DNA of 64,000 nt from Roseateles oligotrophus (GCF_014204525.1 NZ_JACHLP010000001.1:620001-684000); one strand, 5' to 3'; positions 19,218-28,824 are shown, numbered from the stretch's first letter. Translations and numbers: made by a program. The notes: generated by a model not told the origin, from the letters alone.

Positions 19218-19382
19218 AGGAGGCTGTCGGACTTGGGAATCGCCGGCGGAAAATCGACCGCAGCGGTCCATTTTTCACCGGCTTTTTGCCCCATAGCCGA
19301 GCTATGGGGCTGCAAATCCGGCAAAAACTGGCCTCGCTGGGGCCGATTCCCGCTGTCGGCGACCCAAGCCCGACAGCCTCCT
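19218..19382. repeat. Long intergenic inverted repeat (element A)
   Basis: Terminal arms of 20 bp, AGGAGGCTGTCGGACTTGGG (19218-19237) and its complement (19363-19382), differ at one position. The centre is a perfect 9-bp hairpin, CCCCATAGC-CGA-GCTATGGGG (19289-19309), with shorter partial complementarity between. The whole can fold into a long cruciform or RNA hairpin. It fills most of the 353-bp gap between the symporter and ppsA, in which I see no gene. It resembles a non-coding, MITE-like or REP-like element. Confidence 0.7.
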
Positions 19383-19438
19383 CGAAGCACCATGAAAAAC
19401 GGCCCCCGAAGAGGCCGCCACGCATCAATTTGCCAGGC

Positions 19439-21847
19439 TTAACGCTTGGCCAGGCGCTGCCAGGTCTCGATCACCGAATCCGGGTTCAGGGAGATGGACA
19501 CAATGCCCTCTTCCGCCAGCCAGTCGGCAAAGTCGGGGTGATCGCTGGGGCCCTGGCCGCAGATGCCGATGTATTTGCCGGTGGAGCGGCAGGCGCTGAT
19601 GGCGCGCGAGATCATGGCCTTGACGGCGGGGTCGCGCTCGTCGAAGTCACCGGCCAATTGCTCCAGACCGGAGTCGCGGTCCAGGCCCAGGGTCAGCTGG
19701 GTCAGATCGTTGGAGCCTATGGACATGCCGTCGAAATGGGCCAGGAACTGGTCGGCCAGGATGGCGTTGCTGGGCACCTCGCACATCATGATGACGCGCA
19801 AGCCATCCGTACCGCCGGCGGCCGCACGCTTCAAGCCACGCTCGGCCAGCATGCCTACCACTCGCTCGGCCTGGCGCACGGTGCGCACGAAAGGCACCAT
19901 GATCTCCACATTGCTGAGGCCCATGTCCACGCGCACCCGCTTCAAGGCCTCGCATTCCATCGCGAAGGCGTCGCTGAACTCACCGCTGATATAGCGCGAG
20001 GCGCCGCGGAAACCCAGCATGGGGTTTTCTTCGTCCGGCTCATAGCGCGAGCCGCCGATCAGCTTGCGGTACTCGTTACTCTTGAAGTCCGACAGACGCA
20101 CGATCACCGGGCGCGGGAAGAAGGCGGCGGCGATGGTGGCAATGCCCTCCACCAGCTTGTCCACGTAGAAGGCACGCGGCGAGGCATGACCGCGGGCCAC
20201 CGATTCGACGGCCTTCTTCAGGTCGGCGTCGATATTCGGATAGTCCAGGATGGCCTTGGGGTGGACGCCGATATTGTTGTTGATGATGAATTCCAGCCGC
20301 GCCAGGCCCACGCCGGCGCTGGGCATCTGGGCGAAGTTGAAGGCCAGCTGCGGGTTGCCGACATTCATCATGATCTTGACGGGGCAGTAAGGCAGCTCGC
20401 CGCGATGCACCTCGCTGACCTCGGTTTCCAGCAGGCCGTCGTAGATATAGCCGGTATCGCCTTCCGAGCAGGCCACGGTGACCAGTTGGCCGTCCTTCAG
20501 CTTCTCGGTGGCGTCGCCACAGCCCACCACGGCCGGGATGCCCAGCTCGCGCGCGATGATGGCAGCGTGGCAGGTGCGGCCACCGCGGTTGGTGACGATG
20601 GCCGAGGCCCGCTTCATCACCGGCTCCCAGTTGGGGTCGGTCATATCGGTGACCAGGACATCGCCGGGCTGGACGCGGTCCATCTCGGCCACGCTGTCCA
20701 CCAGACGCACCGGGCCCGTGCCAATCTTCTGGCCGATGGCGCGGCCCTCGGCCAGCACCTGACCCTGACCCTTGAGCTTGTAACTGTGCTCGACCTGACC
20801 CTCGGCCTGGCTCTTCACCGTCTCGGGCCGGGCTTGCAGGATGTAGAGGCGGCCATCGACGCCATCACGGCCCCACTCGATGTCCATCGGACGCTCGTAA
20901 TGCTTCTCGATGATCATGGCGTACTTGGCCAGCTCGATCACCTCGGCGTCGTTCAGCGAATAACGGTTGCGCATTTCGGGCGCGGTGTCCACCGTCTTCA
21001 CCAGCTTGCCGCTGGCGGCTTTTTCTTCCGCCGTGCTGAACTCCATGCTGATCAGCTTGGAGCCCAGATTGCGGCGGATGATGGGCAGCTTGCCGCGCGC
21101 CAGGGCGGGCTTGTGGACGTAGAACTCGTCCGGGTTGACGGCGCCCTGCACCACGGTCTCACCCAGGCCGTAACTGGAGGTGATGAAGACCACATCCTTG
21201 AAACCGCTCTCGGTGTCGATGGTGAACATCACACCGGCCGAACCCAGGTCGGAGCGCACCATGCGCTGCACGCCGGCGCTCAAGGCCACATCGGCGTGGG
21301 CAAAGCCCTTGTGCACGCGGTAGCTGATGGCGCGGTCGTTGTAGAGGGAGGCGAACACCTCCTTCATCTTGTGCAGCACCTCCTCGATGCCCACCACATT
21401 CAGAAAGGTCTCCTGCTGGCCGGCGAAGGACGCATCGGGCAGATCCTCGGCGGTGGCGGAGGAGCGCACGGCGAAGGAGACGCCGGGGTTGTCGGCCGTC
21501 AGCTGGGCGAAGGAGCCGCGGATCTGCGCTTCCAGGTCGGCCGGAAAGGGCTGCGCCTCCAGCCAGCCGCGGATCTCTGCACCGGCCTCGGCCAGGGCGC
21601 GCACATCGTCGGTATTGAGGGTGGACAAACGCGCAGCGATGCGGGCGTCCAGGCCCTCGTGCTTGAGGAACTCGCGGAAGGCATGGGCCGTGGTGGCGAA
21701 GCCACCGGGCACACGCACGCCGGAGGCTGCGAGTTGGGAAATCATTTCGCCGAGGCTGGCGTTCTTGCCGCCGACCACCTCGACATCGGTCATTCTCAGA
21801 TTCTCAAAGGGAACGACCAGGGCGGTCGGCTCGTAGCGTTGTGACAT
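19439..21847 (-). CDS. ppsA: Phosphoenolpyruvate synthase
   Basis: PEP synthase (802 aa) converts pyruvate, ATP and water to PEP, AMP and phosphate for gluconeogenesis. The N-terminal ATP-grasp domain (about 1-350) starts with [15 protein letters not shown]. The swivelling phosphohistidine domain has the catalytic His in [15 protein letters not shown]. The C-terminal PEP/pyruvate TIM barrel has [16 protein letters not shown] and the cysteine motif [12 protein letters not shown] precedes the ATG. It is divergent from ppsR, whose product switches PpsA on and off. Confidence 0.97.
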   Translation of the reverse strand: MSQRYEPTALVVPFENLRMTDVEVVGGKNASLGEMISQLAASGVRVPGGFATTAHAFREFLKHEGLDARIAARLSTLNTDDVRALAEAGAEIRGWLEAQPFPADLEAQIRGSFAQLTADNPGVSFAVRSSATAEDLPDASFAGQQETFLNVVGIEEVLHKMKEVFASLYNDRAISYRVHKGFAHADVALSAGVQRMVRSDLGSAGVMFTIDTESGFKDVVFITSSYGLGETVVQGAVNPDEFYVHKPALARGKLPIIRRNLGSKLISMEFSTAEEKAASGKLVKTVDTAPEMRNRYSLNDAEVIELAKYAMIIEKHYERPMDIEWGRDGVDGRLYILQARPETVKSQAEGQVEHSYKLKGQGQVLAEGRAIGQKIGTGPVRLVDSVAEMDRVQPGDVLVTDMTDPNWEPVMKRASAIVTNRGGRTCHAAIIARELGIPAVVGCGDATEKLKDGQLVTVACSEGDTGYIYDGLLETEVSEVHRGELPYCPVKIMMNVGNPQLAFNFAQMPSAGVGLARLEFIINNNIGVHPKAILDYPNIDADLKKAVESVARGHASPRAFYVDKLVEGIATIAAAFFPRPVIVRLSDFKSNEYRKLIGGSRYEPDEENPMLGFRGASRYISGEFSDAFAMECEALKRVRVDMGLSNVEIMVPFVRTVRQAERVVGMLAERGLKRAAAGGTDGLRVIMMCEVPSNAILADQFLAHFDGMSIGSNDLTQLTLGLDRDSGLEQLAGDFDERDPAVKAMISRAISACRSTGKYIGICGQGPSDHPDFADWLAEEGIVSISLNPDSVIETWQRLAKR

Positions 21848-22165
21848 GGGAAAGCTCCGGGATGTAAAAAAATCGGTGCTCCCGCAATGACGCCAGCCGC
21901 CAGGCCTTGGGCGCCATCCATCAGACTGAGGCAGAGGCCATCACTCACACCAATTCTTGCTTTTGATTGTGGGGTGGAGGGGTTCATGCGGCTGACGAGG
22001 AAGATTGGCGCCGATTCTACGGGCAAGCTTTGCGCCGGGTCTTTGAGATTTTTGGCAGATTGCTTGAAAACTTTTCAAGCCTTCGGCACGCACACGACGC
22101 CCGGATTTGCGGCGGGTGCTGGGGGAAGTGAACCTATGATCGGGCTGAATAAAGGACGCCCCACC
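21848..22165. promoter_or_regulatory. Divergent ppsA/ppsR promoter region with inverted repeat
   Basis: The 318-bp gap holds no convincing gene. A perfect inverted repeat GCTTGAAA-ACT-TTTCAAGC lies at 22062-22080, a candidate operator. On the minus strand TAGAAT at 22019-22014 could be the ppsA -10, but no good -35 pairs with it. The ppsR ribosome-binding site AAAGGA is at about 22151-22156. Confidence 0.45.
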
Positions 22166-22987
22166 ATGCCCAATCGCACCGTGTACTTTGTCTCCGACGG
22201 CACCGGCATTACCGCCGAGACCTTCGGTAACTCCATCCTGGCCCAATTCCCCATCAAGCCGCGCCATGTGCGCCGGCCCTTTATCGACACGCCGGAGAAG
22301 GCCTACGCCGTCGTGCGCGAGATCAACGAAACCAGTGTGCGCGAAGGCATGCGGGCCATCGTCTTCGCCACCCTGGTGGACCGTGAGGTGCTGCAAATCG
22401 TGCGCGATCACTGCCAGGCCCGGGTGCTGGACATGTTCGGCACCTTTATCGAGCCGCTGGAAGAAGAATTCGAAACCAAGTCCAACCACCGCGTCGGCCG
22501 CTTTTCCGATGTGGCGCGCAGCCAGGAGTACCACGACCGCATCGAGGCCATCAATTTCTCGCTGGCCCACGACGACGGCCAGTCGGCCAAGAACCTGGAC
22601 GTGGCCGATGTGATCCTGGTCGGCGTGTCGCGCAGCGGCAAGACGCCCACCTCGCTCTACCTGGCCATGCAGCACGGCATCAAGGCCGCCAACTACCCGC
22701 TGATCCCCGAGGACTTCGAGCGCGGCCGCCTGCCCTCCATGCTGGTGGCCCACAAGCGCAAATGCTTTGGCCTGACCATAGACCCCGAGCGCCTCAGCCA
22801 GATCCGCAACGAGCGCCGCCCCGGCAGCAAATACGCCGACCTGATGAACTGCCGCTACGAGGTCAACGAGGCCGAGGCCATGATGAAGAAGGACGGCATC
22901 GCCTGGCTGTCCTCCACCCATAAATCCATCGAAGAGATCGCCACCACCATCTTGCGGGATCTGCGGCCGGACCGCCTGATCTACTGA
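22166..22987 (+). CDS. ppsR: PEP synthase regulatory protein (bifunctional kinase/pyrophosphorylase)
   Basis: A 273-aa DUF299 protein that inactivates PEP synthase by ADP-dependent phosphorylation of a threonine and reactivates it by phosphate-dependent removal of the group. The N-terminus MPNRTVYFVSDGTGITAETFG is diagnostic, and a P-loop occurs at GVSRSGKTPTS. The start at 22166 follows AAAGGA; the open frame extends upstream without family similarity. The gene diverges from ppsA, a conserved arrangement in betaproteobacteria. Confidence 0.95.
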   Translation: MPNRTVYFVSDGTGITAETFGNSILAQFPIKPRHVRRPFIDTPEKAYAVVREINETSVREGMRAIVFATLVDREVLQIVRDHCQARVLDMFGTFIEPLEEEFETKSNHRVGRFSDVARSQEYHDRIEAINFSLAHDDGQSAKNLDVADVILVGVSRSGKTPTSLYLAMQHGIKAANYPLIPEDFERGRLPSMLVAHKRKCFGLTIDPERLSQIRNERRPGSKYADLMNCRYEVNEAEAMMKKDGIAWLSSTHKSIEEIATTILRDLRPDRLIY

Positions 22988-22991
22988 AGCC

Positions 22992-23963
22992 GTGCCCCAC
23001 CCTCCCTCGCTCAGCGACTGGATTGCCCAGGCCCTGGCCAGCGAGCGGCTCAATGCCCAGTCCCTGATCGCCACCCTGCTGGGTGATTCCATCGCGCCCT
23101 TCGGCGGCCACTTCTGGCTCAAAAGCCTGATCCGCCTGGCCGAGCCCCTGGGTCTGAACGAGCGCCTGGTGCGCACCAGCGTGTTCCGCCTGACCCAGGA
23201 CGGCTGGCTGCGCGCCAACCGCCAGGGCCGGCGCAGCGAGTACCAGCTGACGCCCGAGGGCTTCAGCCGTTTCGAGCAAGCCCATAGCCGCATCTACTCG
23301 GCCACCCCCGAAGACTGGGACGGTCAGTGGACCTTGCTCGTCATGCAAGCGGGCAGCGAGGCCGCACCCGCCCGCCTGCAGATGCGGCGCGAGCTGGCCT
23401 GGGAGGGCTTTACCGCGCTGGGCCCAGGCGTGCTGGCCCACCCGGCGCCACGCCGCGACGCGGTGGCCGGCATCTTGCATCGCCTGGGTCTGCGCGATCA
23501 GGTCTTTGTGCTGACGGCCCAGGAAATCGCTCCGCTGCGCGGCCGCTCCTTGCGGGAATTCGCCAGCCAGGCCTGGCCGCTGGAGCAACTGGCCCGGGAC
23601 TACCAGGCCTTCGTCCTGCGCTTCGCCCCGCTACTGGCCGGGCTGGATCGGTTGCGATCGCGCGAGCAGGCCGTGCCTGCAGGCCCGGCCTTGCTGGCCC
23701 GCACCTTGCTGATCCACGCCTTCCGCCGCGTGCAGCTGCGCGACCCGCAACTGCCCCCGGCCCTGCTGCCCAAGGCCTGGCCGGGCGCCCAGGCCTATGC
23801 CTTGTCGGCCGCGCTCTACCGAGGCCTGCACCCGGCCGCGAACGCCCATGTGCTGGCGCTGCTGGAGGCCGAGTCCGGCTTTGTGCCGCCGCTGACGCCC
23901 TATTTCTTCCAGCGCTTCGGCGGCCTGCTGGACGCGGCCTGCCCCCCCTGGGAAAAGCCCTAG
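22992..23963 (+). CDS. PaaX-family transcriptional regulator
   Basis: A 323-aa GntR-like repressor of the PaaX type. The N-terminal winged helix (about 25-85) includes LIRLAEPLGLNERLVRTSVFRLTQDGWLRANRQGRRSEY. The central region (about 95-180) has the family's DWDGQWTLLVM, followed by a helical C-terminal domain. The start is a GTG five bases after ppsR, with a weak ribosome-binding site. Classical PaaX represses phenylacetate degradation in response to phenylacetyl-CoA, but no paa genes are near. The two downstream oxidoreductase genes are the likely targets. Confidence 0.88.
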   Translation: MPHPPSLSDWIAQALASERLNAQSLIATLLGDSIAPFGGHFWLKSLIRLAEPLGLNERLVRTSVFRLTQDGWLRANRQGRRSEYQLTPEGFSRFEQAHSRIYSATPEDWDGQWTLLVMQAGSEAAPARLQMRRELAWEGFTALGPGVLAHPAPRRDAVAGILHRLGLRDQVFVLTAQEIAPLRGRSLREFASQAWPLEQLARDYQAFVLRFAPLLAGLDRLRSREQAVPAGPALLARTLLIHAFRRVQLRDPQLPPALLPKAWPGAQAYALSAALYRGLHPAANAHVLALLEAESGFVPPLTPYFFQRFGGLLDAACPPWEKP

Positions 23964-23998
23964 CGGCTCGCCCCCGCATCCATGACCCAGGTCAATAC

Positions 23999-24034
23999 GA
24001 TACAGATATGGCGCTTACTACCATTTGCCGTATC
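23999..24034. promoter_or_regulatory. Candidate operator upstream of the diiron protein gene
   Basis: Two nested inverted pairs share one centre near 24016: GATAC (23999-24003) with GTATC (24030-24034), and ATGG (24008-24011) with CCAT (24021-24024). The arms are five and four bases with almost equal spacing. It sits in the only gap of the cassette, 50 bp before the start codon, so it is a plausible site for the PaaX-type regulator. Confidence 0.4.
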
Positions 24035-24084
24035 AGGTCATGAGGCGCGGCCCGGCCTGATCTCAACCTCTTTTGGAGACGGCC

Positions 24085-25110
24085 ATGTCACACCACGAAC
24101 GGATTGCCCACAGCATGGAACTGCCCCCCGCCACGGCGCAGCCCAATGTCTACCCCCTGAGCTGGCGCAGCCAGACGGCCAAGCTGGAGGAGGTCTGGGA
24201 CGCCTCGCAGCGCGAGTACTGGGACCCGAAGAAACTGCCCTGGGACACCTTCGATGCCGCGCGCTACAGCTGGGAGGAACGCGAGGCCATGGCTTACTGG
24301 TGGACCCTGCTCTCGGTCTTTGACGCCTCGGCCCCGCCGGTGTTTGCCGCCGCCTTCATCAAGACCTACGAGGCGCACGAAGAAGACGCCGTGCGCCGCT
24401 GCTTCTTCTCGGTGACCCGCGACGAACAGAACCACGAGCAACTCTGCGGCCTGGCCATCACCAAGCTGCTGGAGCACCCGGACCCGCTGACCTACGAGCC
24501 CAAGACCGAGATCGGCCGCAAGGCCTGGAAGAACGCGCACTGGCTCTACCACAATGGCGGCCGCTACTGGAGCGGCTACAAGAACGCCGTGCCCAAGTAC
24601 AGCCTGGCCGTGCTGTTCAGCTCCTTCCTGATGGGCGAGATCGCCGCGGCCACCATCTTTCACCAGATGGCGGCCAAATGCAGCGAACCGGTGTTCCAGG
24701 AAGGCTTCCGCAAGGTGGGGCGCGACGAAGGCCGGCATATGGCCATCTGCATGGCCTTGATGGAGCGCGACTACCCGAAGATGGACTTGTCGGACAAGGC
24801 CTTGATCACCAAGCAGATCCGCGCCGGCTTCCTCTTCCTCTCGGGCGTGCTGTTCGAGCCGCCGGAGGACTTCTGGGACATCGGCCCCGACTTCATCCCC
24901 AACCAGCGCGAGATCGAGGCCGTGGCCCGCAACGCCGGCTTCTACATCCCCGAGTACGAAGCCAAAAAGGAGAACTGGCGCAACGCCATGCTCAACCTCA
25001 AGGGCGTGCTGGACAAATACGGCATCCCCTTCCCCGCCATCCCCGAGGTGGGCATCTCCGGCCAGGAGGTGCGGGATGTGGACATGAAGGACATCATCCC
25101 GGTGTTCTGA
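24085..25110 (+). CDS. Ferritin-like diiron oxygenase-type protein
   Basis: A 341-aa mostly helical protein. Two ExxH motifs (E114-x-x-H117 in RDEQNHE; E215-x-x-H218 in RDEGRHM), plus glutamates in other helices (E96/E99 in KTYEAHEED and E185 in MGEIAAAT), make the usual four-Glu two-His set of a diiron-carboxylate centre. This is the ligand pattern of R2-like and AurF-like oxygenases. I start at the ATG at 24085, which follows GGAG; a TTG at 24073 is less likely. The next gene encodes a ferredoxin reductase, so the pair probably forms a two-component monooxygenase or desaturase. The substrate is unknown. Confidence 0.8.
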   Translation: MSHHERIAHSMELPPATAQPNVYPLSWRSQTAKLEEVWDASQREYWDPKKLPWDTFDAARYSWEEREAMAYWWTLLSVFDASAPPVFAAAFIKTYEAHEEDAVRRCFFSVTRDEQNHEQLCGLAITKLLEHPDPLTYEPKTEIGRKAWKNAHWLYHNGGRYWSGYKNAVPKYSLAVLFSSFLMGEIAAATIFHQMAAKCSEPVFQEGFRKVGRDEGRHMAICMALMERDYPKMDLSDKALITKQIRAGFLFLSGVLFEPPEDFWDIGPDFIPNQREIEAVARNAGFYIPEYEAKKENWRNAMLNLKGVLDKYGIPFPAIPEVGISGQEVRDVDMKDIIPVF

Positions 25111-25112
25111 AC

Positions 25113-26135
25113 ATGAGCAACAAAGTCATCACCCTCTCGCCCTCGGGGCAAAACGTTCCCGTGGTCGATGGCGACACGGTGTTGATGAGCCTGGAGCGGG
25201 GCGGCTACGCCCTGCCCAATAACTGCCGCGCCGGTGCCTGCGGCGAGTGCAAGGTGCGCGTGCTGGAGGGCCAGTTCGACCAGGGCTTTGTGATGGACAT
25301 GGCCTTGTCGCAGGAGGAGCGCAAGCAGGGCTTCGGCCTGATGTGCATGGCCAAGCCCTTGTCCGAGCGCCTGGTGATCGAATGGGGTTCGGCCGACGCC
25401 TCGCCCAAGCTCTTCCCGCCCCGCGAGGCCATGCCTTTTGTGGTGGTGGAGAAGATCCAGCGCACGCCGCGCATCTGCGAATTCCAGCTCCTGCCCCTGG
25501 GCGCGCCGCTGCGCTTCTGGCCGGGCCAGTATGTGGCCATCACCGCCCCCAAGCCGGGCGCCACGCCCAGGCATTACTCGCTGGCCAATGCGCCGCGCCA
25601 GGATGGCAGCCTGACGCTACACATCAGCCGGGTGGACGGCGGCCTGACCAGCAACTGGCTGCATGAGGAAGTGGGCATCGGCGAGGGGCTCAGCCTATCC
25701 GGCCCCTACGGTAGCTTCATCGGCGACCCCAAGGCCGAAACACCCGTGCTCTGCCTGGCGGCGGGTTCGGGCCTGGCACCCCTGCTCTCGCTCACCGAGG
25801 CCGCCCTGAAACGGGGCTATCGCAAGCCGGTGACCCTGCTGTTCTCGGCCCGCCGGGAGGAGGACTTCTACGCCAAAGGCCGCCTGGTTTACTGGTCACG
25901 CATGCACCGCAATTTCGGCTGGAAGCTGACGCTGACCGGCGAGGAAAAACCCGGCCTCTTGCACGGCCGCATCCCCGGCCTGCTGCCCAGGCTCTTCCCC
26001 GATCTCTCGGCGCACAGCGTGTTCATGGCCGGCAGCACCGAGTTCACCGAGGACTGCTTGAGCGCCGTGCGCGCCCTGGGCGTACAGGAGTCGCTCCTGC
26101 ATCACGAGCGATTCATATCGCAGCGCATCACTTAG
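25113..26135 (+). CDS. [2Fe-2S] ferredoxin:NAD(P)H oxidoreductase
   Basis: A 340-aa electron-transfer flavoprotein. The N-terminal plant-type ferredoxin (about 1-90) has cluster ligands C38, C43, C46 and C78 (CRAGACGEC ... LMC). The FAD domain has RHYSLAN and the NAD domain has a glycine-rich LAAGSGLAPLLSL followed by FSARREEDFY. This architecture is that of reductases that feed diiron or Rieske oxygenases. It starts two bases after the diiron gene, so the two are surely cotranslated. Its TAG stop codon is the first three bases of a 169-bp inverted repeat. Upstream in-frame sequence overlaps the diiron gene and is not used. Confidence 0.9.
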   Translation: MSNKVITLSPSGQNVPVVDGDTVLMSLERGGYALPNNCRAGACGECKVRVLEGQFDQGFVMDMALSQEERKQGFGLMCMAKPLSERLVIEWGSADASPKLFPPREAMPFVVVEKIQRTPRICEFQLLPLGAPLRFWPGQYVAITAPKPGATPRHYSLANAPRQDGSLTLHISRVDGGLTSNWLHEEVGIGEGLSLSGPYGSFIGDPKAETPVLCLAAGSGLAPLLSLTEAALKRGYRKPVTLLFSARREEDFYAKGRLVYWSRMHRNFGWKLTLTGEEKPGLLHGRIPGLLPRLFPDLSAHSVFMAGSTEFTEDCLSAVRALGVQESLLHHERFISQRIT

Positions 26136-26301
26136 GGCCTGTTAGCGCTACGGCAATGGGCCGCGAAGGGTTGTGCCCAGCCAGGGGCGCATGCGGCGTT
26201 GCAAATCCTCGCCGGGTGTCCAACCCGGCTGCGGTTTGCGCCTTGCCTGCACCCCTGGCTGGGCACAACGCGACCCATTGCCGTAGCGCTAACAGGCCCT
26301 A
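26133..26301. repeat. 169-bp inverted repeat between convergent genes (element B)
   Basis: The outer arms are 28 bp and perfectly complementary (26133-26160 and 26274-26301; they begin TAGGGCCTGTTAGCG). A second 18-bp perfect pair, GTTGTGCCCAGCCAGGGG, lies at 26170-26187 and 26252-26269. The centre is a 7-bp hairpin, GCCGGGT / ACCCGGC (26211-26229). The termini provide the TAG stop codons of both converging genes. No ORF or transposase is inside. It may act as a bidirectional 3' structure, or be a MITE-like insertion. Confidence 0.85.
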
Positions 26302-27078
26302 GGCCAGGCGTTGCCTGGCGCTCTCGTACAAGCAAATCGCCGCCGCGCTGCCCACATTGAGCGATTCCTCGCCGCCCGGCTGCGGGATGCCCACGGTCAG
26401 GGCGCAGCGCTGCATCAGTTCGGCCTGCACGCCCTGGCCCTCATGGCCCATCACCCAGGCGCAGGGCTTGGGCAGGGCCAGTTGGTGGATTTGTGACTCG
26501 GCGTAGGAGCTGGTGGCGATCAGGGGCACTTGCAAGGCATCGAGATCGGCCGGGCTCAGGCCCTCGATCAGGCGCAGGCCGAAATGCGCACCCATGCCGG
26601 CACGCAAGACCTTGGGGCTCCACAGCGCCGCCGTGCCCTTCAAGGCCAGCACCTGCTTGAAGCCGAAGGCGGCAGCATTGCGCAAAATCGTGCCCACATT
26701 GCCGGCGTCTTGCAAACGGTCCAGCACGACGGTGTCCAGGCCGGGGCTCAGGTCTTGCCTGGCTTCCACAGGAATCTCGAAGCCGATCTGCGCCGGCGAC
26801 TCCAGGCCGCTGATGCCTTTGAACAGGACAGCGGGCACGATCAGCTGGCGCGGCGCGGCATCGGCCAATGCGCGCAGGGCCGGGTTCTGTGCGCCCTCCT
26901 CCGTCAACACGGCCAGCGTCACCGCATGGCCGCGCTGCAAGCAGGCGCGGGCCAGATGATCGCCCTCCAACCAGACGCCGCCGAGCTTGCGGTAGGCGCT
27001 GCCGTCTTGGCTGAGCTTGCGCAGGCGCTGCAGGGCGGGGTTGTCACGCGAGCTGATGTGCAAAATTTTCTCGCTCAC
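26299..27078 (-). CDS. TrmH/SpoU-family RNA 2'-O-methyltransferase
   Basis: A 259-aa SPOUT methyltransferase that modifies a ribose in rRNA or tRNA with S-adenosylmethionine. The N-terminal substrate-binding domain (about 1-95, [19 protein letters not shown]) is of the RlmB/TrmH type. The knotted catalytic domain shows [32 protein letters not shown] and the C-terminal motif [18 protein letters not shown]. The start is a GTG at 27078 that overlaps the rnhB stop codon as GTGA, implying translational coupling. The exact target nucleotide cannot be assigned. Its stop codon lies in element B. Confidence 0.9.
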   Translation of the reverse strand: MSEKILHISSRDNPALQRLRKLSQDGSAYRKLGGVWLEGDHLARACLQRGHAVTLAVLTEEGAQNPALRALADAAPRQLIVPAVLFKGISGLESPAQIGFEIPVEARQDLSPGLDTVVLDRLQDAGNVGTILRNAAAFGFKQVLALKGTAALWSPKVLRAGMGAHFGLRLIEGLSPADLDALQVPLIATSSYAESQIHQLALPKPCAWVMGHEGQGVQAELMQRCALTVGIPQPGGEESLNVGSAAAICLYESARQRLA

Positions 27079-27704
27079 AAGGCCTGCTCCAGAACGGTTC
27101 TGACGGGGCCAAAACTGCGCCGATGGAAAGAAGTGGCGCCATGCTCGCGCAAGGCGGCCAGATGCTCGGCCGTGGGGTAGCCCTTGTGGCTGGCAAAACC
27201 GTAGGCCGGATGGGCCTCGTGCATGGCCAGGCATTGGCGGTCACGATGGACCTTGGCCAAGATGGAGGCGGCCGAGATGGCCTGCACCTTGGCATCGCCC
27301 TTGACGATGGCCTCGGCCGGCACCTTCAGCACCGGCAGGCGATTGCCGTCCACCTGCACAAAAGAGGGCTTGAGGCGCAAGCCCTCCACCGCGCGGCGCA
27401 TGGCCAGCAGCGTGGCCTGCAGAATGTTCAGGCGGTCGATCTCTTCGACGCTGGCCTCGGCGATGCAGCAGCACAAGGCCTTGGCACGGATCTCGTCAAA
27501 CAAGGCCTCGCGCTTTTTCTCGCTGAGGATTTTGGAGTCGCGCAGGCCGAGGATAGGCGCGGCATCGTCCAGGATGACGGCGGCCGCGACCACGGGCCCG
27601 GCCAGCGGGCCGCGGCCGGCCTCGTCCACCCCGGCCAGCAAGCCGGGGCCGGTCCAGACCAGGCCCAGTTGCTCAGGCTTGGCCGATGATTTGCGCGATG
27701 GCAT
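27075..27704 (-). CDS. rnhB: Ribonuclease HII
   Basis: RNase HII (209 aa) cleaves RNA in RNA-DNA hybrids and single ribonucleotides in DNA. The active-site motif [15 protein letters not shown] opens the catalytic domain, and later acidic residues occur in [13 protein letters not shown] and VQVDGN. The family sequence [10 protein letters not shown] is present. I start at the ATG at 27704, which overlaps the end of lpxB by 32 bp; a longer ORF into lpxB lacks family similarity. It couples to the downstream methyltransferase by GTGA. Confidence 0.95.
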   Translation of the reverse strand: MPSRKSSAKPEQLGLVWTGPGLLAGVDEAGRGPLAGPVVAAAVILDDAAPILGLRDSKILSEKKREALFDEIRAKALCCCIAEASVEEIDRLNILQATLLAMRRAVEGLRLKPSFVQVDGNRLPVLKVPAEAIVKGDAKVQAISAASILAKVHRDRQCLAMHEAHPAYGFASHKGYPTAEHLAALREHGATSFHRRSFGPVRTVLEQAL

Positions 27705-28821
27705 CGCTGGCCTTTTGCGCGGTATTGCAGCGCAACATTTGATGTTGTTGTTCGAAGCGGGCCTGCACGGCCGCATAACGCTCAGGTTCGGCGAGCCAGG
27801 CCAGGGCCTCGCGGGCCAGGGCCGCGGGCGTGCAGGCATCCTGAATCAGCTCGGGCACCAGGAACTCGCGCGCCAGCACATTGGGCAGGCCCACCCAGGG
27901 CTGGTAGTTGCGGCCCTTCATGCGCCACCAATTGAGCCAGTGCATGCGGTAGGCAATCACCATGGGCCGCTTGAACAAGGCCGCCTCCAGCGTGGCCGTG
28001 CCGCTGGCCACCAGGGTGATGTCGCAAGCGGCCAAGGCCTCGTGGGAGCGCCCGTCCAGCAGGCGCAGATTCAGGCCGGGTGCCAGGCGGGCCACCAGGG
28101 GCTCGATCAAGGCACGCAAGCCCGGCGCCATGGGCATGATGAAGCGCAGCTCGGGGCGCTGCTGCTGCATCAGAACGGCGGCACGCAAAAAGGGCTCGGC
28201 GATGTAACGGATCTCGCTACGGCGACTGCCGGGCAGCAGGGCCACGACCGTGTCGCTCGGTGCCAACCCCAAGCTGGCGCGGCTCTCGGCCTTGGGCGCC
28301 TGCAGCGGGATCGCATCGGCCAGCGGGTGGCCCACATAAGTCGCCGCGATGCCGTGCTGGCGCAGGATCTCGGGCTCAAAAGGAAACAGGCACAGCACAT
28401 GGTCGGCCGAGCGCTTGATCTTCTCCACCCGCTCGGCCCGCCAGGCCCAGATCGAGGGGCAGACGAAATGCACGGTACGGATGCCGGCCTCGCGCAGGCG
28501 CTGCTCCAGGCCGAAATTGAAGTCGGGCGCATCGACGCCGATGAAGGCGGCCGGCGCCTGCGCAATCAGCCGCGTGCCCAGCTGCTTGCGTATGGACAGC
28601 AGCTCGCGGATATTCAGCAAGGCATCCACATAGCCGAAGATGCTCAGCTTGCTATGCGGCCACCAGCTCTCGAAACCCTGGGCCGCCATGCGCGGGCCGC
28701 CGATGCCGCAGGCTTGTAGCGCCGGCCAGCGTTCGCGCAGGCCGGCCAGCAGCAGGCCGGCCAGCAGATCACCGGAGGCCTCGCCGGCCACCATGCCCAA
28801 ACGAGGCGGGGTGTTGTCCAT
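27673..28821 (-). CDS. lpxB: Lipid-A-disaccharide synthase
   Basis: LpxB (382 aa) is a membrane-associated glycosyltransferase that joins UDP-diacylglucosamine and lipid X to form the lipid A disaccharide. The N-terminus [15 protein letters not shown] is diagnostic, followed by [15 protein letters not shown] and [15 protein letters not shown]. The C-terminal GT-B half has [10 protein letters not shown] and the donor-site region [21 protein letters not shown]. It is three bases downstream of lpxA in the lpxD-fabZ-lpxA-lpxB run. Confidence 0.97.
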   Translation of the reverse strand: MDNTPPRLGMVAGEASGDLLAGLLLAGLRERWPALQACGIGGPRMAAQGFESWWPHSKLSIFGYVDALLNIRELLSIRKQLGTRLIAQAPAAFIGVDAPDFNFGLEQRLREAGIRTVHFVCPSIWAWRAERVEKIKRSADHVLCLFPFEPEILRQHGIAATYVGHPLADAIPLQAPKAESRASLGLAPSDTVVALLPGSRRSEIRYIAEPFLRAAVLMQQQRPELRFIMPMAPGLRALIEPLVARLAPGLNLRLLDGRSHEALAACDITLVASGTATLEAALFKRPMVIAYRMHWLNWWRMKGRNYQPWVGLPNVLAREFLVPELIQDACTPAALAREALAWLAEPERYAAVQARFEQQHQMLRCNTAQKASDAIAQIIGQA

Positions 28822-28824
28822 CGG

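Noticed and set aside
19286-21844. 852-codon open frame opposite ppsA
   Set aside because: Antisense shadow of a clearly real gene; it also runs through the intergenic inverted repeat.
21887-22165. Upstream extension of ppsR
   Set aside because: The extra 93 residues have no similarity; the ATG at 22166 has a ribosome-binding site and the family N-terminus.
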